Below, in pieces: positions 39,298 to 51,300 of a DNA stretch of 64,000 nt (position 1 is its first letter; each line of letters starts with the position of its first letter). The notes below the pieces were generated by a model. That model was not told where the DNA came from and searched no databases. It saw only the letters and a list, made by a program, of their open reading frames with translations. This DNA is from Centroberyx gerrardi (lineage: Eukaryota; Chordata; Actinopteri; Beryciformes; Berycidae). The stretch lies in assembly GCF_048128805.1 (NCBI RefSeq), contig NC_136004.1, forward strand, positions 16,926,185 through 16,990,184, read 5' to 3'. The position numbers were made by a program, and so were the translations under genes.

Positions 39298-40050
39298 TGA
39301 CTATCATAATAATAACATGAATGAAGCTCAGGCTTTCACAATTTGACTGCAGCATTTTATTTTCTGTGGTTATTTTCTTGAGCAAAACTTAGCTAACTTA
39401 GGGACATCATAACTAGCCACCATATTGATTTACGTTCTTAACTAGCCATTACATATAGCCATAATTAACGTACATTCTTTACTAGCCTTCATCTCATCCC
39501 GTTTTAATATTAAGTGCTGACTCCGCCCACCCGGCCAGTTTCGGCGTACGCCGGTAGCAATTACAAGTGGACCCTATCCTACAGTCCCTGCTCTCAGCGG
39601 AGGGAAGGAGCTACGCTGTGTGTGGGAAGCGCTGTGACCGTCAGACCTCTCTGGATTAGACAAGCAAGTAGAGAAAACCAGCATCAGCCGAACCAATTTA
39701 TTGCCAAATGCTTTGGGATTCAACACATTAACATTGCTTCCCATGGTCAGAAAAAGTCGGCAGATTTGTCGCTAGTCGCTTTTGAGAAATAAAGTTGCCA
39801 GGGGGGTCTGAAAAGTCGCTAAGTCTAGCGACAAAGTCGCCAAGTTGGCAACACTGGATCCGAAACTTTGGACACTTTCTGTCGTTTTCTCTGGCCTGTC
39901 TCTTCTCTTCGCCCCTCGCTATTTTCTCTCTCTTTCTCCAGCGCGTTGTGCAACAGTAATAATCATCCGTGCGAAACACTGAGTGTGTATATAGTTATAT
40001 GGATTAGTAATCGAGTTACTCGAGTTTCTCGAGGAATCGTTTCAGCCCTA
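38808..40050. mobile_element. Nested hAT element with perfect 8-bp target duplication
   Basis: The element starts TAGGGCTGCAGC and ends TTTCAGCCCTA and is flanked by gatgaaaa on both sides (38800-38807 and 40051-40058). Subterminal ATCGATTA and TAATCGAGT motifs are typical of this fish hAT group. It is 1243 bp long and carries a (GT)n tract at about 39236-39299. At 39750-39855 it also carries a block with repeated gtcgct/gcgac steps that resembles a separate fish repeat. No transposase frame survives. Confidence 0.9.
39236..39299. repeat. (GT)n microsatellite
   Basis: A GT tract with two interruptions, inside the nested hAT element. Confidence 0.95.
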
Positions 40051-40130
40051 GATGAAAACTTCCTGGCAGAATGGAAAACTAGCAGTACTCTGGACCCTGA
40101 GGACCAGAGTTGAGGACCGCTGCTATATAG

Positions 40131-43019
40131 TTTTCCCCCAGAGTCGCTTTGCTGAGGGTCATGGTCTCACTGAATGATTGAATATCTCAGGGTTCCACTT
40201 TTCCACAGTCCCTTCACTTTGGAATTAGGTTTCTTAATTAATTGTAAAAACATTGAAAATGGTAGCCTGGTAATTTATGTGATGTTTCTTTTATGCAAAA
40301 CGGTATCACCCCTTTGCATATCACTTACTGCTATACCTATATTATTTCATTATTTTGGATTCCATTCAGTCAAAACCGGCTAGCAGGTTCATAGGTGAAT
40401 GCAAAACAAGTTTCTTGTACTTTGTGAATGTACAATATTCAGATGGGTAATGAAAGCATGTTACTGTGAGAGAAAATGTAAATCAGCTGCATGGTGAAAT
40501 CTTTGCTGCACAAGAAAGATGAGGGCTTAAATTTTCCTTAGGCAGAAGCCTGATTTTTATTGAACATGTCCCCTGCTTTTTTTGGTTTGAGAGGATGCCA
40601 TTTATTTTTAATGGGTCAACTCTCACTGAGCAACATCAACCATTATCACCTCAGTTCAAAGAAGCAATAGCAGAAACCACTCTGCCTTCCTGTGGATATA
40701 TAGCAGTCATGCCGTTTAGAAGCGGTCACACAACCAGTGTTGCATAGATTATTATAACCGGTCCATTCAGTGGTAAGATTTTGTTTTTCTCAAGCAAGAC
40801 CTCAAAATCACCAGATTTCTAAAGGCGATCCTTTAGCCTTTTATAGCCACAAACAACTATAGACCTCTGAGCTGAATGAAAGACAGTATGGAGTCAAAGA
40901 TCAAGCATGCCCGCTATAAAGGTTTGTTTTTGATGCAGGTCCCAGTTTGTTTTCTCTGATGAAGCTTGGTTGGGGAGAGTGGTGGTGACTGTTCTGTGCT
41001 GTGCCATTCAGACCAAATTTCTAAAGTCAAACAGAAATTTAGAAGTTTCTTATCCTACATAACAAGATGATGGGGGTTTCAGATTTAATTGGGTGATGCT
41101 GAATAAAATGCATTAACCACTACAGTTGATTTCACTGATAACCAACCACTCATCATAGGTCTCTGCATTGCTTTGTCTGGGTTTCAGCGGCTTCAGCTCA
41201 AAAACAACTAATCATAATGATCAAATTGCCAAACTGCAAAACAGTCTACTTTACCAAGGCTAGCTATGGTTAGATTAACGGGGAACAGTTTATAATGCAC
41301 CGTTTGCTAGCTGCAAAGGTTTTTTTTGTAACATGTTAAAATTTTAAGAAAATGTGGTTGTTTCAAAATGTTATTTCTTAAATAAAAGCACTTTATTTCC
41401 ATGTGGACTAAATTTGACTTGGCTTACGTGCTTTATATACAGAAACGGATATAAAATGGAAACAACCTTATGCTTTTCTATCATAACATGCTTAACATCT
41501 AATGAGCTAGATTTGTTCATATATCCAAAGCAATTAGGTTCCTTTACATTTCCAGGTCAAGTGTTCACTCATTCAAGTTAAGGTTTAGAAGATCATTTAT
41601 CTACAGTGTGTGAATGGATCTTATGTTTGGTTAGCTGCTAAATATAGTCACGTCCCTCAGTCTTTCCAACCCTAACATCTGCACTCTGGATAGCACATAA
41701 TCAAAGTATGCTGTAATTCAATTGGATTGTACAAAATATACACTGGTTCCATGTAGGAGGGATCAGTTCTAAAAATGGAGTGTATATTGTGTTAGCCTGT
41801 TCCATGTACATTAAAAGTCAGAATGGGGATCTGTCATTTTTCATGATAGGATTAAATAAAAATGTCTAAATATTGCACAAGCCAAAATCCCTCTCTGAAA
41901 TTATATCAAGTAGCCTATTTATTATTTTGTTGTTTCTTTGCTCATAGGCCGGCTGATTCTTTTAACAGTCACGATTCAGTAAATAGATGATGAGCTGAGC
42001 AGATTTTCACATTCATGCAAGGACACAAAGGGCAACATTTGGTTTGCTTTGTTAAAGGGGTCATTGACCTCCTCCTATTTTCCACCACTTTCACCTGGCA
42101 TAGGAGCCCGCTGTTTCCATGGCTATAGATGAAGGGAAGGAGATCTCTCACCTCGTAATCCTACTTTTGCCTTTTTAATATATGTGTGGATGGACCTGAG
42201 GCTTATTGACAAGTTTTCCCTTCAATAGGGCTAAGGAGCCACAGACACAATGCCCCTAAAAGCAAACTGAACAGGCTCATTTACACATTCCCTTTAGATT
42301 TGATGTCCTTATGTGTCACATAATCAAATCAATAAAAACTATATTAGATAAAATGACAAGTCACAAGTAGATTAGTAAACAGGATTAAAAAGGAGGCTAT
42401 TACTTTCTTGGACGCAACAATATCCATTGGAGATGAAGTCTTGCTGTAGAGGGCAGCCTTAATTTCAAATTCCATGTCAGTGTGTTCATAATATTTATTT
42501 CAAAATGAGTAACAAAGACAAGGAAAGGATTGTTCATGTTAAAATTTAGTAATGATGCTAATTAATAATATTTACCACACAACAATAATGAGGAGTTATA
42601 CTCAGTTTCAACACATACTGTACGAAAAACCAACTTAAAAGACAAGAGGTAGGTCATATAAAAATGCAGCTTTCAAGATAAATCACAAATAAAAGATACT
42701 AGGCCTACTGCATAACATTTGAGTCCTGATTTTGAGGCCTATGCATTCAAAATGGGAATGCCATCTAGGTATCATAACGAATCCACACAAAATACAATAA
42801 TTCTTAAATAACCTGATTTTATAGGCTAACCAATAAAAAGAGTCCCTAATTGTGCAGTCTGGGTGATGTGTCTCTTCAGTGTGGCAGGTCGATGAGCTTG
42901 GCTTTTCCCTCAGTCTTTTCTCGTACTGAGCTGAGAGCAGCTGGGGTCCAGTCTCAGTCCTGAAGCAGGGGGTCAGGGTCTGTCTCTGTTGCCCGTCTCT
43001 TCTGGGTGGCGGGGCAGCT
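40131..43019. other. Intergenic, tail-to-tail between ankrd13a and c12orf76
   Basis: There is no open frame with recognisable protein similarity. Plus-strand AATAAA signals near 41102 and 41384 could end a long ankrd13a transcript. A minus-strand AATAAA (TTTATT near 42494) could end the small gene at 43020-43505. I see no tRNA or tandem array. Confidence 0.5.
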
Positions 43020-43505
43020 TCACCGCCGAGGCAGCGGTTTGTAGACGCAGACAGCCATTATAACCATCACCACCAGCAGCACGGTGAGGACGCTCACCAG
43101 GCTGACTGGAACACACGGACCAACAGACATGACAGGGTCGATTAATGAAGTTAACATTAACAGACACATATAGCAGAGGTGGCTGTTTTCGTGATTATTT
43201 GACGATGTTTTAAAATGTCCTGCATTTGCGTTTCATTGAATAGGCTAGGGGGTTGTTGCTAGAAAAACTGTTTTGACGTCAAACACCTGCCAGTAATTTC
43301 AGCATCACTCATCCGGCGCACCTTGTATTGACAGCCCTCATAGGCCTTTTACACTTGTTTACATATAGCAAGTCTTACCTAAATTCTGATTCTGCAAGAA
43401 AACATATGATTTTTCGGTCAATTTAGAGTCCTCCAATTGTCCGCTGACTAACATGCTAAAACACAACAGGCCTATTATATTTTCTCGGATGAGATGGAGC
43501 ATCAT
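43020..43505 (-). CDS. c12orf76: 70-aa single-pass membrane microprotein, C12orf76-like
   Basis: Two coding exons on the minus strand, 43379-43505 and 43020-43105, join in phase at a GT-AG intron and give 213 nt or 70 aa. The N-terminus MMLHLIRENIIGLLCFSMLV is hydrophobic and could be a signal peptide. A Gln/Asn-rich linker with FLQNQNLV follows, then a strong transmembrane segment (VLTVLLVVMVIMAVCV) and a basic tail YKPLPRR. Human C12orf76, the neighbour of ANKRD13A, ends in a similar transmembrane segment followed by CVYKP and arginines (from memory). Position and orientation also agree, which is the main support. Function is unknown. A second possible start is the next codon, also Met. A Tc1-type MITE begins about 140 bp upstream of the ATG. 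Confidence 0.72.
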
Positions 43506-43645
43506 CGCGGAGCTTGGAAGAGGAATGACGATGGAGACTGAGGCGCAGCTTCTTCCGCCGGGAGATCCTGGGTCCTAAAACCGTTATGTTATTGTCACAG
43601 AACTAATTTTTGTGGCAATATTGTCAAAAGTCTCCTAGTTATATA

Positions 43646-43851
43646 CAGTACTGTGCAAAAGTATTAGGCAAAAAAAAATCTGTAAAGCGAAGATGCTTTC
43701 AAAAGTAGTAAAATGAAAAGTTTCTAAATATAAAATAAATTACTATAAAGAGCATTCTACTGACACACTAATGCAGAACACAAATAAATAAACATCTAAG
43801 ACAAAATTCAGATAAAAAATCTAGGGTGCCTAAGGCCTTTGCACAGTACTG
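43646..43851. mobile_element. Tc1/mariner-type MITE
   Basis: The ends CAGTACTGTGCAAAAGTATT and the inverted AGTACTGTGCAAAGGCCTTA match a very common fish MITE whose termini read CAGTACTGTGCAAAAG. TA dinucleotides flank both sides (43644-43645 and 43852-43853), the usual Tc1/mariner target duplication. It is 206 bp long with no coding capacity and lies just upstream of the c12orf76-like gene. Confidence 0.88.
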
Positions 43852-45165
43852 TATTTAATCCGTAGGCCACTTCTGCTCTTAAAGTAAACTGTATTGATCT
43901 CTTCCCTTGACAGACACACCTGCTCTCTGCAGCCTGGACTGTGCTAGAGGAAGGTGTGGGAAGCTTTAGGTGTTGCCAGGTCAGTTGCAGACCTACAAAG
44001 GGTAGTATAAGATCTCTTTTCTTATTGGTAAATTATGTTCATCAAATAAGTGTGAGGCCTCCATCACATTTTCCATTTCTGAAATGTCAAAGAGCAATGA
44101 AGAATAAATATAAAGGTCAAGCTCCTTGGGGTTATATCCTTACATCATTACTGTGCATGACTGATGCATATGGCCTTTACCTTCATCATCTATACACCAT
44201 CACACTGCACACCATTACAAACACTTACTGCTCTTAATAATATGCCAGAGACTCTTATTAATAATCGCTAAGGACTGTCACTCACATTGGCCTGAAATTG
44301 AAATTAGAGGCTTCCTGCACAAATTCATCACAAGAAGAAGAAAGCATTTCATTATGAAATCATGCACTGAAGGACTGTTTTGATTGGATATTTAAAGACA
44401 ATTGAATGAAGTTAACAGATTAATTTTCAGGTGCGAAAGTAAGTAAGTGTGTAAGCAGTTATGGATGGCACACTGATGGTGTACAGAAACCTGGCTCTCA
44501 GTTAAAGAAATTGCAAATTCTCATGGTCTTTAAATTTGTTAATATGAACAAATATCTCAAAAAGAAGGATGATATAAGAGAATCAACATTATCATCTTTG
44601 ATTAAATCAGAGTAAACTGGTGGGAGTCGCTCCACTGACAGAGTAGGGGATTGATGAACTGTGATTTATTATGTTCTCAATAAGAAAATGTATACTCTTG
44701 GTCTGAAAATCATTATGGGTACGATTCTTTTACGATTCCAGTTGATTCTTCAGTGGAACTGAACATTGTCATGACATCACATGTTAGGGAGCACGACATA
44801 ATCCGAGAGCAGAATATATAAACAGCACTTGGTAATCGTATAGTAATTACAACCTAAAATTACATCCTAAAATGTTACTCAAATGATCATTGTTTCATTT
44901 GTGTAAAGTGCACTGGACTCAGAGAGTGGGAGTGTTTAACACAAATGTCACTTGAATATTCAGTCAAATGATGACTAGTAACAAGTCAGCTTTCCAAGAC
45001 TCATTCGTTAGACCAGTGCTTATTTCCATGACAACACTTTCAGTCCCAAATATCCTCCTTCCTACACATGTGCAAGCTAAAGCTGAAGCAGGATGACCAA
45101 GATAATGCAGGTTATTTTCCATGTTGCTTGTCATCTTTTTCATGAAATAATTTTGCCTCTTTGCA

Positions 45166-45291
45166 GGAATTGACAGAGACAGTCAGACAGGTGAATACAC
45201 TCTCCTGGAACAGATAAGGCCAGAGGTGGACTACTCATGGAGTCATGTTGAGGTGAATGTGCAGGAAAAAGAAAATATTGTACCAAAGTGA
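45166..45291 (+). other. Unassigned candidate terminal exon
   Basis: A good acceptor (ttgcctctttgcag) precedes an open stretch that would encode a polar, acidic tail including EYTLLEQIRPEVDYSWSHVE before a TGA stop. I do not recognise the protein, and I find no companion exon upstream on the plus strand. It may be a pseudo-exon or the end of a small lineage-specific gene. Confidence 0.2.
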
Positions 45292-45370
45292 AATATCGCT
45301 TTTAAAGCAACAGTTAAATGACAGTTACATTATTTTTTATTAAAAAGTGTTGGTTTGAATGAGTGGCACT

Positions 45371-45515
45371 GTTCTCCTCTGGGTGCTTCGGTTTCCTCAG
45401 ACGCTCCCAGCACATGCAAGTTAGGCGGGTTGGAGACTCTAAATTGCCCATAGAAGTGAATGTGAGTCTGTCTATCAGAGTTAGGCTCCAGCTTCCCCAT
45501 GAAACTGAATGTGAA
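45371..45515 (+). repeat. Degenerate L2-type fish repeat
   Basis: The order of motifs gggtgcttcggtttcctc, acatgcaagttaggcggg, gactctaaattgccc and gtgaatgtgagtctgtc, ending in a ggctccag block, is that of the abundant fish L2/SINE family. That family normally carries TCCGGTTTCCTCC, GACATGCAGGTTAGG, GACTCTAAATTGCCC and GATAGGCTCCAGC. Flanks and full length are eroded. Confidence 0.8.
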
Positions 45516-46155
45516 TAAGAAGGTAAAAGAAACTGGAATGAAGAGCCCTTTCTTTACATTCAGATTCTGGAACAGTGGAATTCAGAGAGTACAGTCACAT
45601 TCTAGAACAGAATGTTGATCTTCTATAGTTCTGCACAACTGTTACAAAATATGTGCAGGTATCTGAACATCTAGCCTAGTTCAAAACTGTGTTAGTGGTG
45701 ATGACTGAGCTAAAATGGAGTCAATAATCATATACAAGCTGAAATGTATCAATGCTAAACATTTTAAAAGCTGAAATTCAATGGTGTGTTCTATGTAGCT
45801 CTACTTCTATCCTATTCCCCATTATTAGCTACTGTAAACCCAGTCACTACATATCTATGCAGCGTTTCCTCAATATACTGTAGAGGGATGTTCGTCAAGC
45901 TGTTCATCTCAGATGGAAGAGAAAACATCTATTTAGCAGCGCTCCTTTTATGTGTCTCTTCTGCTTGCCTGGAGACACCTCTACTGCAACAAAGGGGCTT
46001 TGATCTATGCTTCCCACAACCAGAACCCAAATGGGGAATTGCATGTTCCACTTTATATTCTTTGTTTATCCTCATACCAGTCGTCCTTGAAGCGATCAGG
46101 CCCTGCTAACTAGAATAGGTTGAATAAGGTTCGGAGGAGGCTGTTGGTGGTGGGA

Positions 46156-46156
<1 letters not shown>

Positions 46157-46210
<54 letters not shown>

Positions 46211-46217
46211 TGTGTGT
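46157..46217. repeat. (GT)n microsatellite
   Basis: GT tract with one GTAT interruption; intergenic. Confidence 0.95.
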
Positions 46218-46219
46218 TG

Positions 46220-48335
46220 GGGGTGGGTTCTGTTTAATAAAACATTTTATTAAAAGCATTTGAAGGTAGAAGCTGCTCTGTTCCCTTGTATGTTGATGGA
46301 TTCTGGATTTTGCAAATTAGCCTGTTAATTAGAATATCTAATTGAGGTGAGCAGCAACAGCCATGACAATGACATGAGAAGATCATCATATGGAGATTAA
46401 AAAAAAAAAAAAAGATCTCCTACACATTTATGTTTCAGACAAATCTACCTGTTTTAATACAAAAATTGGAATTTAATTGCCTAAAATACTGTAAAGTGTT
46501 TTGGGGTTTGTTTAAAAACACTTGCACCTATAAGTACCCTCTATGAATGGAAAGGAGCACAAACACAAGGATGAAATACATTGTTTATATTATCAATAAT
46601 GTCAGAGCTTATGACTTGTGTAATGTAAGACAAAGTTTTATCACATTTTACTAGTACAGAGACCAGATTGAAGAGGAGGACTGAAATCACACAACAATCA
46701 TCACCTTGCTCATCACATTATTCCTTGAATATAAATAAAGTATAGAGCGCATTTAGATAAGTTAACATATGTGACTAAGACACAAGTAATTTTATATGTC
46801 TGCAAATAAGTTTGAACAGTCTTTGATCAGAGAGCGAAAAACTTTTTCTTAGTCTGGAGAGGCACAATATCAATACAACATTTACAATTCTTGTACATAT
46901 AATATTTAGGCAGATTAAGGCAAAACAGGCTAGCTGAAGTTAACTGAAGACATGAGACAAAGATCCAAAAGTTTTGAAATATTTTGAATAACCTTAAACT
47001 TATACTTAAAGATGTGTAGCCAATCCAAATTGCTTGAAGTATGAATGTTACACATCAGCTGAAAGTACACAACCTCTACTTTCTATGCTATGAATGCATA
47101 GAACAAATTACTGTCTTTAGAGGATTTGAAAACGTTATTTATCTGAAAACATAAAATGGACTCACTCTTTGTCTGAAGGCCTCACTTAGCTCCATTACAA
47201 ACACTTGTGGGAAAAAAAAGCATACCTTTTTATTTTGTAGGAGTATTCAGCAGCTGGTATAAACTTCTATACAAATACTGTATTACAACTAAATATGAAA
47301 TACAGCATTAACAAAAATTTAAAAAAGGGACTGTAGTTCAACATTATTTTTGGGTTGGTCCCATACACTGACTGCCTTATTTAGTAATCCCTTTCCTCGC
47401 ACATTAAGAGATACTGTCCAACAAAAAAATGTGTTTAAACCTAGGTTCAAGATTCAAGACATGAGCTATTCATAAACCACACACATTACCTGTTCAACTT
47501 ATCACAAAAATACATTGGTGCTGGCAATACTTGGTGTGAAAAACACGAGCTGACATACTGTACAGTATGTTGGCTACTGAATTGATAGACAATCCATAAA
47601 ACCCACTGAACAAACTTTTTTATCACATGAAATGACACGCAAACGCTGCTGTTAGTGCAACTCTTGTGTTTCCACTGTTGCTGTAGCTGAGCATGCAGAG
47701 CATTTCTGAAAGGTGACTGGTGATTCCATCTGCGTTTCCTTAATTCACACATAGTATACAGTAAAGACAGGAAGGAAAGTAATGACAGAAATTTGCAATA
47801 GCATAGCATATGAACTCATCTAGGACATCCCCATGCAATGGAAATTATGGGTTGGATTTGTATACATGTATTTATTTTCCTTGGCATAATGTTTTTGTGA
47901 AATTAACACAGCTGATTTAGGGAAGAGGTAGCCTAATTAATTTAAAGTAATTGCTACTGGTCCCATACCCACAGAAATGAAACACTTGAGAACAGCATTT
48001 GAAAGCTACTTGCCCTCCTGCAGATGTAGAGCTTCTATAGACACACACAGACCATCCAGGTACAGCTAAGTTATGAGTATTGCTACCAGTGTCTCTTTAT
48101 TCCTCTTAGAATTACAGATTTAGCAGCTTTTACAATTTTGTGAGTGTTGACAGTGGAGAAAAATCAAATATCTATAGTAAAAGTCAATGTGGCTGACAAA
48201 CAAAAATGCAATATACGTTCAGATTTGGTCACCAATAATTTAAAAATATGGTTTGAATGGGAATCTACAAGCAGGGGACGAGTGTGTACCCCAACAGCGT
48301 GCTTTTTCCACTGCTCCCCACCTCTCTTTATGTGT
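46220..48335. other. Intergenic, includes likely slc6a4 3' UTR
   Basis: No protein-like open frame is recognisable. The minus strand has AATAAA (TTTATT near 48096), about 235 bp past the slc6a4 stop codon, as a possible 3' end. Poly-A runs occur near 46398-46415. Confidence 0.45.
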
Positions 48336-51300
48336 TTATGGAACGGGAGCCATGTTGAGGTTGTCTGTGTGCATGTCTGGCATGGTCCTCTCTGGTCTCA
48401 GACACACCGCCAGACGCTGAGGGAAACAAGACAGTCGGGGAAGGAGAGCAGTGGGAAATTCAGAACGAGGTGTGGAAGAAAGGAGATTTATCACATGTTG
48501 CTGAATCTCACGCCGTTTTGGGTACAATTTTCTGTCTCATCTGAGCTGTAGCATATGATCCACTGACCTGTTTGAGAGATCCAGGGGTCCACACCAGCTT
48601 GTAGACCATGTAGATAGGGATCCACATGAAGGATGAGAAGCCGATGATGTAGCCCACGGTGATGCTCCAGTCAGGATACTTGTAGTCAAACAGCGTGAGG
48701 GGGGGCGCTTTCAGCAGGGAGCTCACTATGATATACTGGGAATAGAGGGGAAGAACTGAGAAAGCAACCCTATATATTTCTGAAATCCCCCCTAGCATTT
48801 TGCCTTCATTTCCATAGGTGAATGTCAATTTTATCTTTATATGTAAGAAATTACTAACATTACGGCAAGGTAATATCAGCCACACTGACATACAGAATAG
48901 AAGAAATAATAAGGGAAATCACGCTATAACACTGCAAAATGTCAACAGCCAGAGAGATGGATGCAAAAGGCAGACAAGATATTTGGTTGCTGTATGTAGG
49001 TGAAGGAAACTGACATTTACACAAGTGTTATGCACTACGCATACTGCAGAGAAATACTTGAATAAGGCATTTGATGAAGAGAAGGGTTTAATGTATCACT
49101 GAAGGTCAGCTGTTAAGGCTCTACAGCCTTCAAAGGCCGCTGGCCCAGTCATCTTTGTCCTGTCTTTTGATCTTACACTGAGCATTCACCCATGTCATTT
49201 AGCCTGGCCTGGTACTGCCCATTGATCTCTAGATGACTTGAATGAGTGTAGCTTATTTGATCTTCTTTTTCAAAAGGGCTACACGCGGTAAACTATTGCC
49301 AATTCACTTGTATCATAACGAAACAGGTTATAAATACATTGTTGTACAATCTAAGTAAATGATATAAATGTAAAAGTTTAGATTCATTGGTTGATTGTTT
49401 AAATTTTTGCCTCTTACCGCGAGAAATGCTGGACTGATGGCGACCCAGCACACCTTCCAGAATAATCCAGGAGCGTTGCCCAGCATGGCTTGAATGTCAC
49501 TGCTAAATCTTTTGATACCTGCAAGCGATTTCAAAGTTACTGAAAGCAAATGGCATATGAGATGATCTCACTTGTTTTTCTGAATTCTATAAGTTGGTCA
49601 GCCACCATTTTTTATCTCAGGGTCATCAATTTACATTAGAGATAAAAGAAACTGGATAATAATTTCTTGCTTACCATAGAACCAGGAAACAGCAATGGCC
49701 TCAAGGAAACCGACAGCGATAATGGAGCATCCTACTCCAAATTCCTCCAGCAGCTTCACCACATAGGCTCCACCCTGTTAATAGCCAATAACATATAAAA
49801 TAGGTTAATAACACAAGTCATCATCATGGTTTTCCTCCATGAGAGCAACAGAATGCAGATCTCAGGATTGTAATTAGCAAGTTAACTACAAATAACACAT
49901 TATGGACAGTATTATGGATCTATAGAACCACCTATAGCCTCACCAAGTGCTTGAAGGTGATCGTTTCAACTAATAAGGAGTTGATTGCGGTTAAAATTTT
50001 AAAAACATATCAGTTACTTACATTTGTGAGGGTGCTGAGAGAGCCCAGAAAGCAGACAACTACCAAGCCCAGAACAAAAAGTTCACGTCTGTGAGAGAAA
50101 TAATCTGGGTATTCATCCAACACAGCAGTGATGATCGCCTCCAGACCGCCGAACTGAGACAAACAGCAAAGACATGTATTGTTGGAGAAACACAAGAATT
50201 TAAAATACACTATATACATGTTTCAATCTATAATAAGCAATTAAACTGATTTGGATAGAAGTAAATATGCACATTTCAGTAAAATTAACATCACAACAGC
50301 TCTGCATGTAGGCCCCATTTGCATATTTGGAGTTAATGAAAATAAATGAGACTAAAAGGTTTTATAGAAATGAAATGTAAGTGCAATAAATGCTGGAAAA
50401 TAAGCAAACAAGCTACTTTTATGGTTAGTCTATATATTATTCATGCTACATCTACAAGGCCTAGAAGATTATTCAACTTGATCTGCGATGTAAGGGCTTG
50501 AGTAAACTGTTATACTTAGTTGTGTTATTTCATCGCTTTTTTAACATTATTTTTTATTGTTATAAAATATATTTTAAATGTTCAGCTTTCAAAGTTCGTA
50601 CCGTGCTGTCAAGACCCAGGGTGATCATCATCACAAAAAAGATGATGGCAAAGAAGGTTGAGCCCATCATGTTGGCAATGGCTTCTGGGTACGTGATGAA
50701 GAGGAGACTCGGTCCTGAAAACATGAAAAGATTGAATATGAAGAGACTGGGGTGAATATTTGATCTGCGGTTTAGTCCTTCCATTTGATTATTTTCATTC
50801 TAAAACTCAGATCCTCACCTTTATCCCTGGCCACATCCTCTACCTCCACCTTCCTCATCTCTGCCATGTAGCCCAGCACCGTGAAGATTACAAACCCCGA
50901 CACGAAGCTAGTCAGACAGTTCACTAAACTCGTCACGATGGCATCGCTGTTGAGGAAAAAAAAGGTAAATATAAGCCTTGTTCAAGCCAAGATGGTGTCT
51001 GACAAAGAGACAAAACTGATATCTGCAGGAGCCAATAATACTCATTCATATTGCTTGTGTTAAATCTAGTAGTGGTATTGGTAAATCTATCACCAAAGTC
51101 AATTCTGTCTTTGAATGTAATTTTTCATTTCTATCAGCGATACTACTTGTGTCTTGCTATTGTGAAAGGCGGTCAGTACCTCGCTGAACCACATCTGACC
51201 TTTGCTTAATTAGTTCCTTTGAATTCTCTCTTCAGCCTGATTTTCTGTGTGAGGCATGAGGATAATCCTGGCCAGCAACCATACACTTCCTGCAACAATA

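Larger units (their letters stand above)
38680..40122. mobile_element. Outer DNA transposon, split by a nested hAT
   Basis: The left end near 38680 (cggtggccctcaaatctggt) and the inverted right end (cagcggtcctcaactctggt) share about 60 bp of similar terminal sequence that includes ggtccagagtactgct. Flanks ctatgtag (38672-38679) and ctatatag (40123-40130) look like an imperfect 8-bp target duplication, suggesting hAT. Another element interrupts it at 38808-40050. It may lie within the ankrd13a 3' UTR, since no AATAAA is seen between the stop codon and the element. Confidence 0.8.

Noticed and set aside
39514-40113. Open frames of 80-90 aa near the hAT right end
   Set aside because: They lie inside the transposon, are unrelated to a hAT transposase, and one crosses the element boundary.
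43941-44237. 98-aa plus-strand open frame
   Set aside because: No similarity that I recognise, and no splice or promoter context.
48144-48551. 135-aa plus-strand open frame
   Set aside because: It is antisense to the last slc6a4 exon and intron; the minus frame carries the phase-consistent gene.
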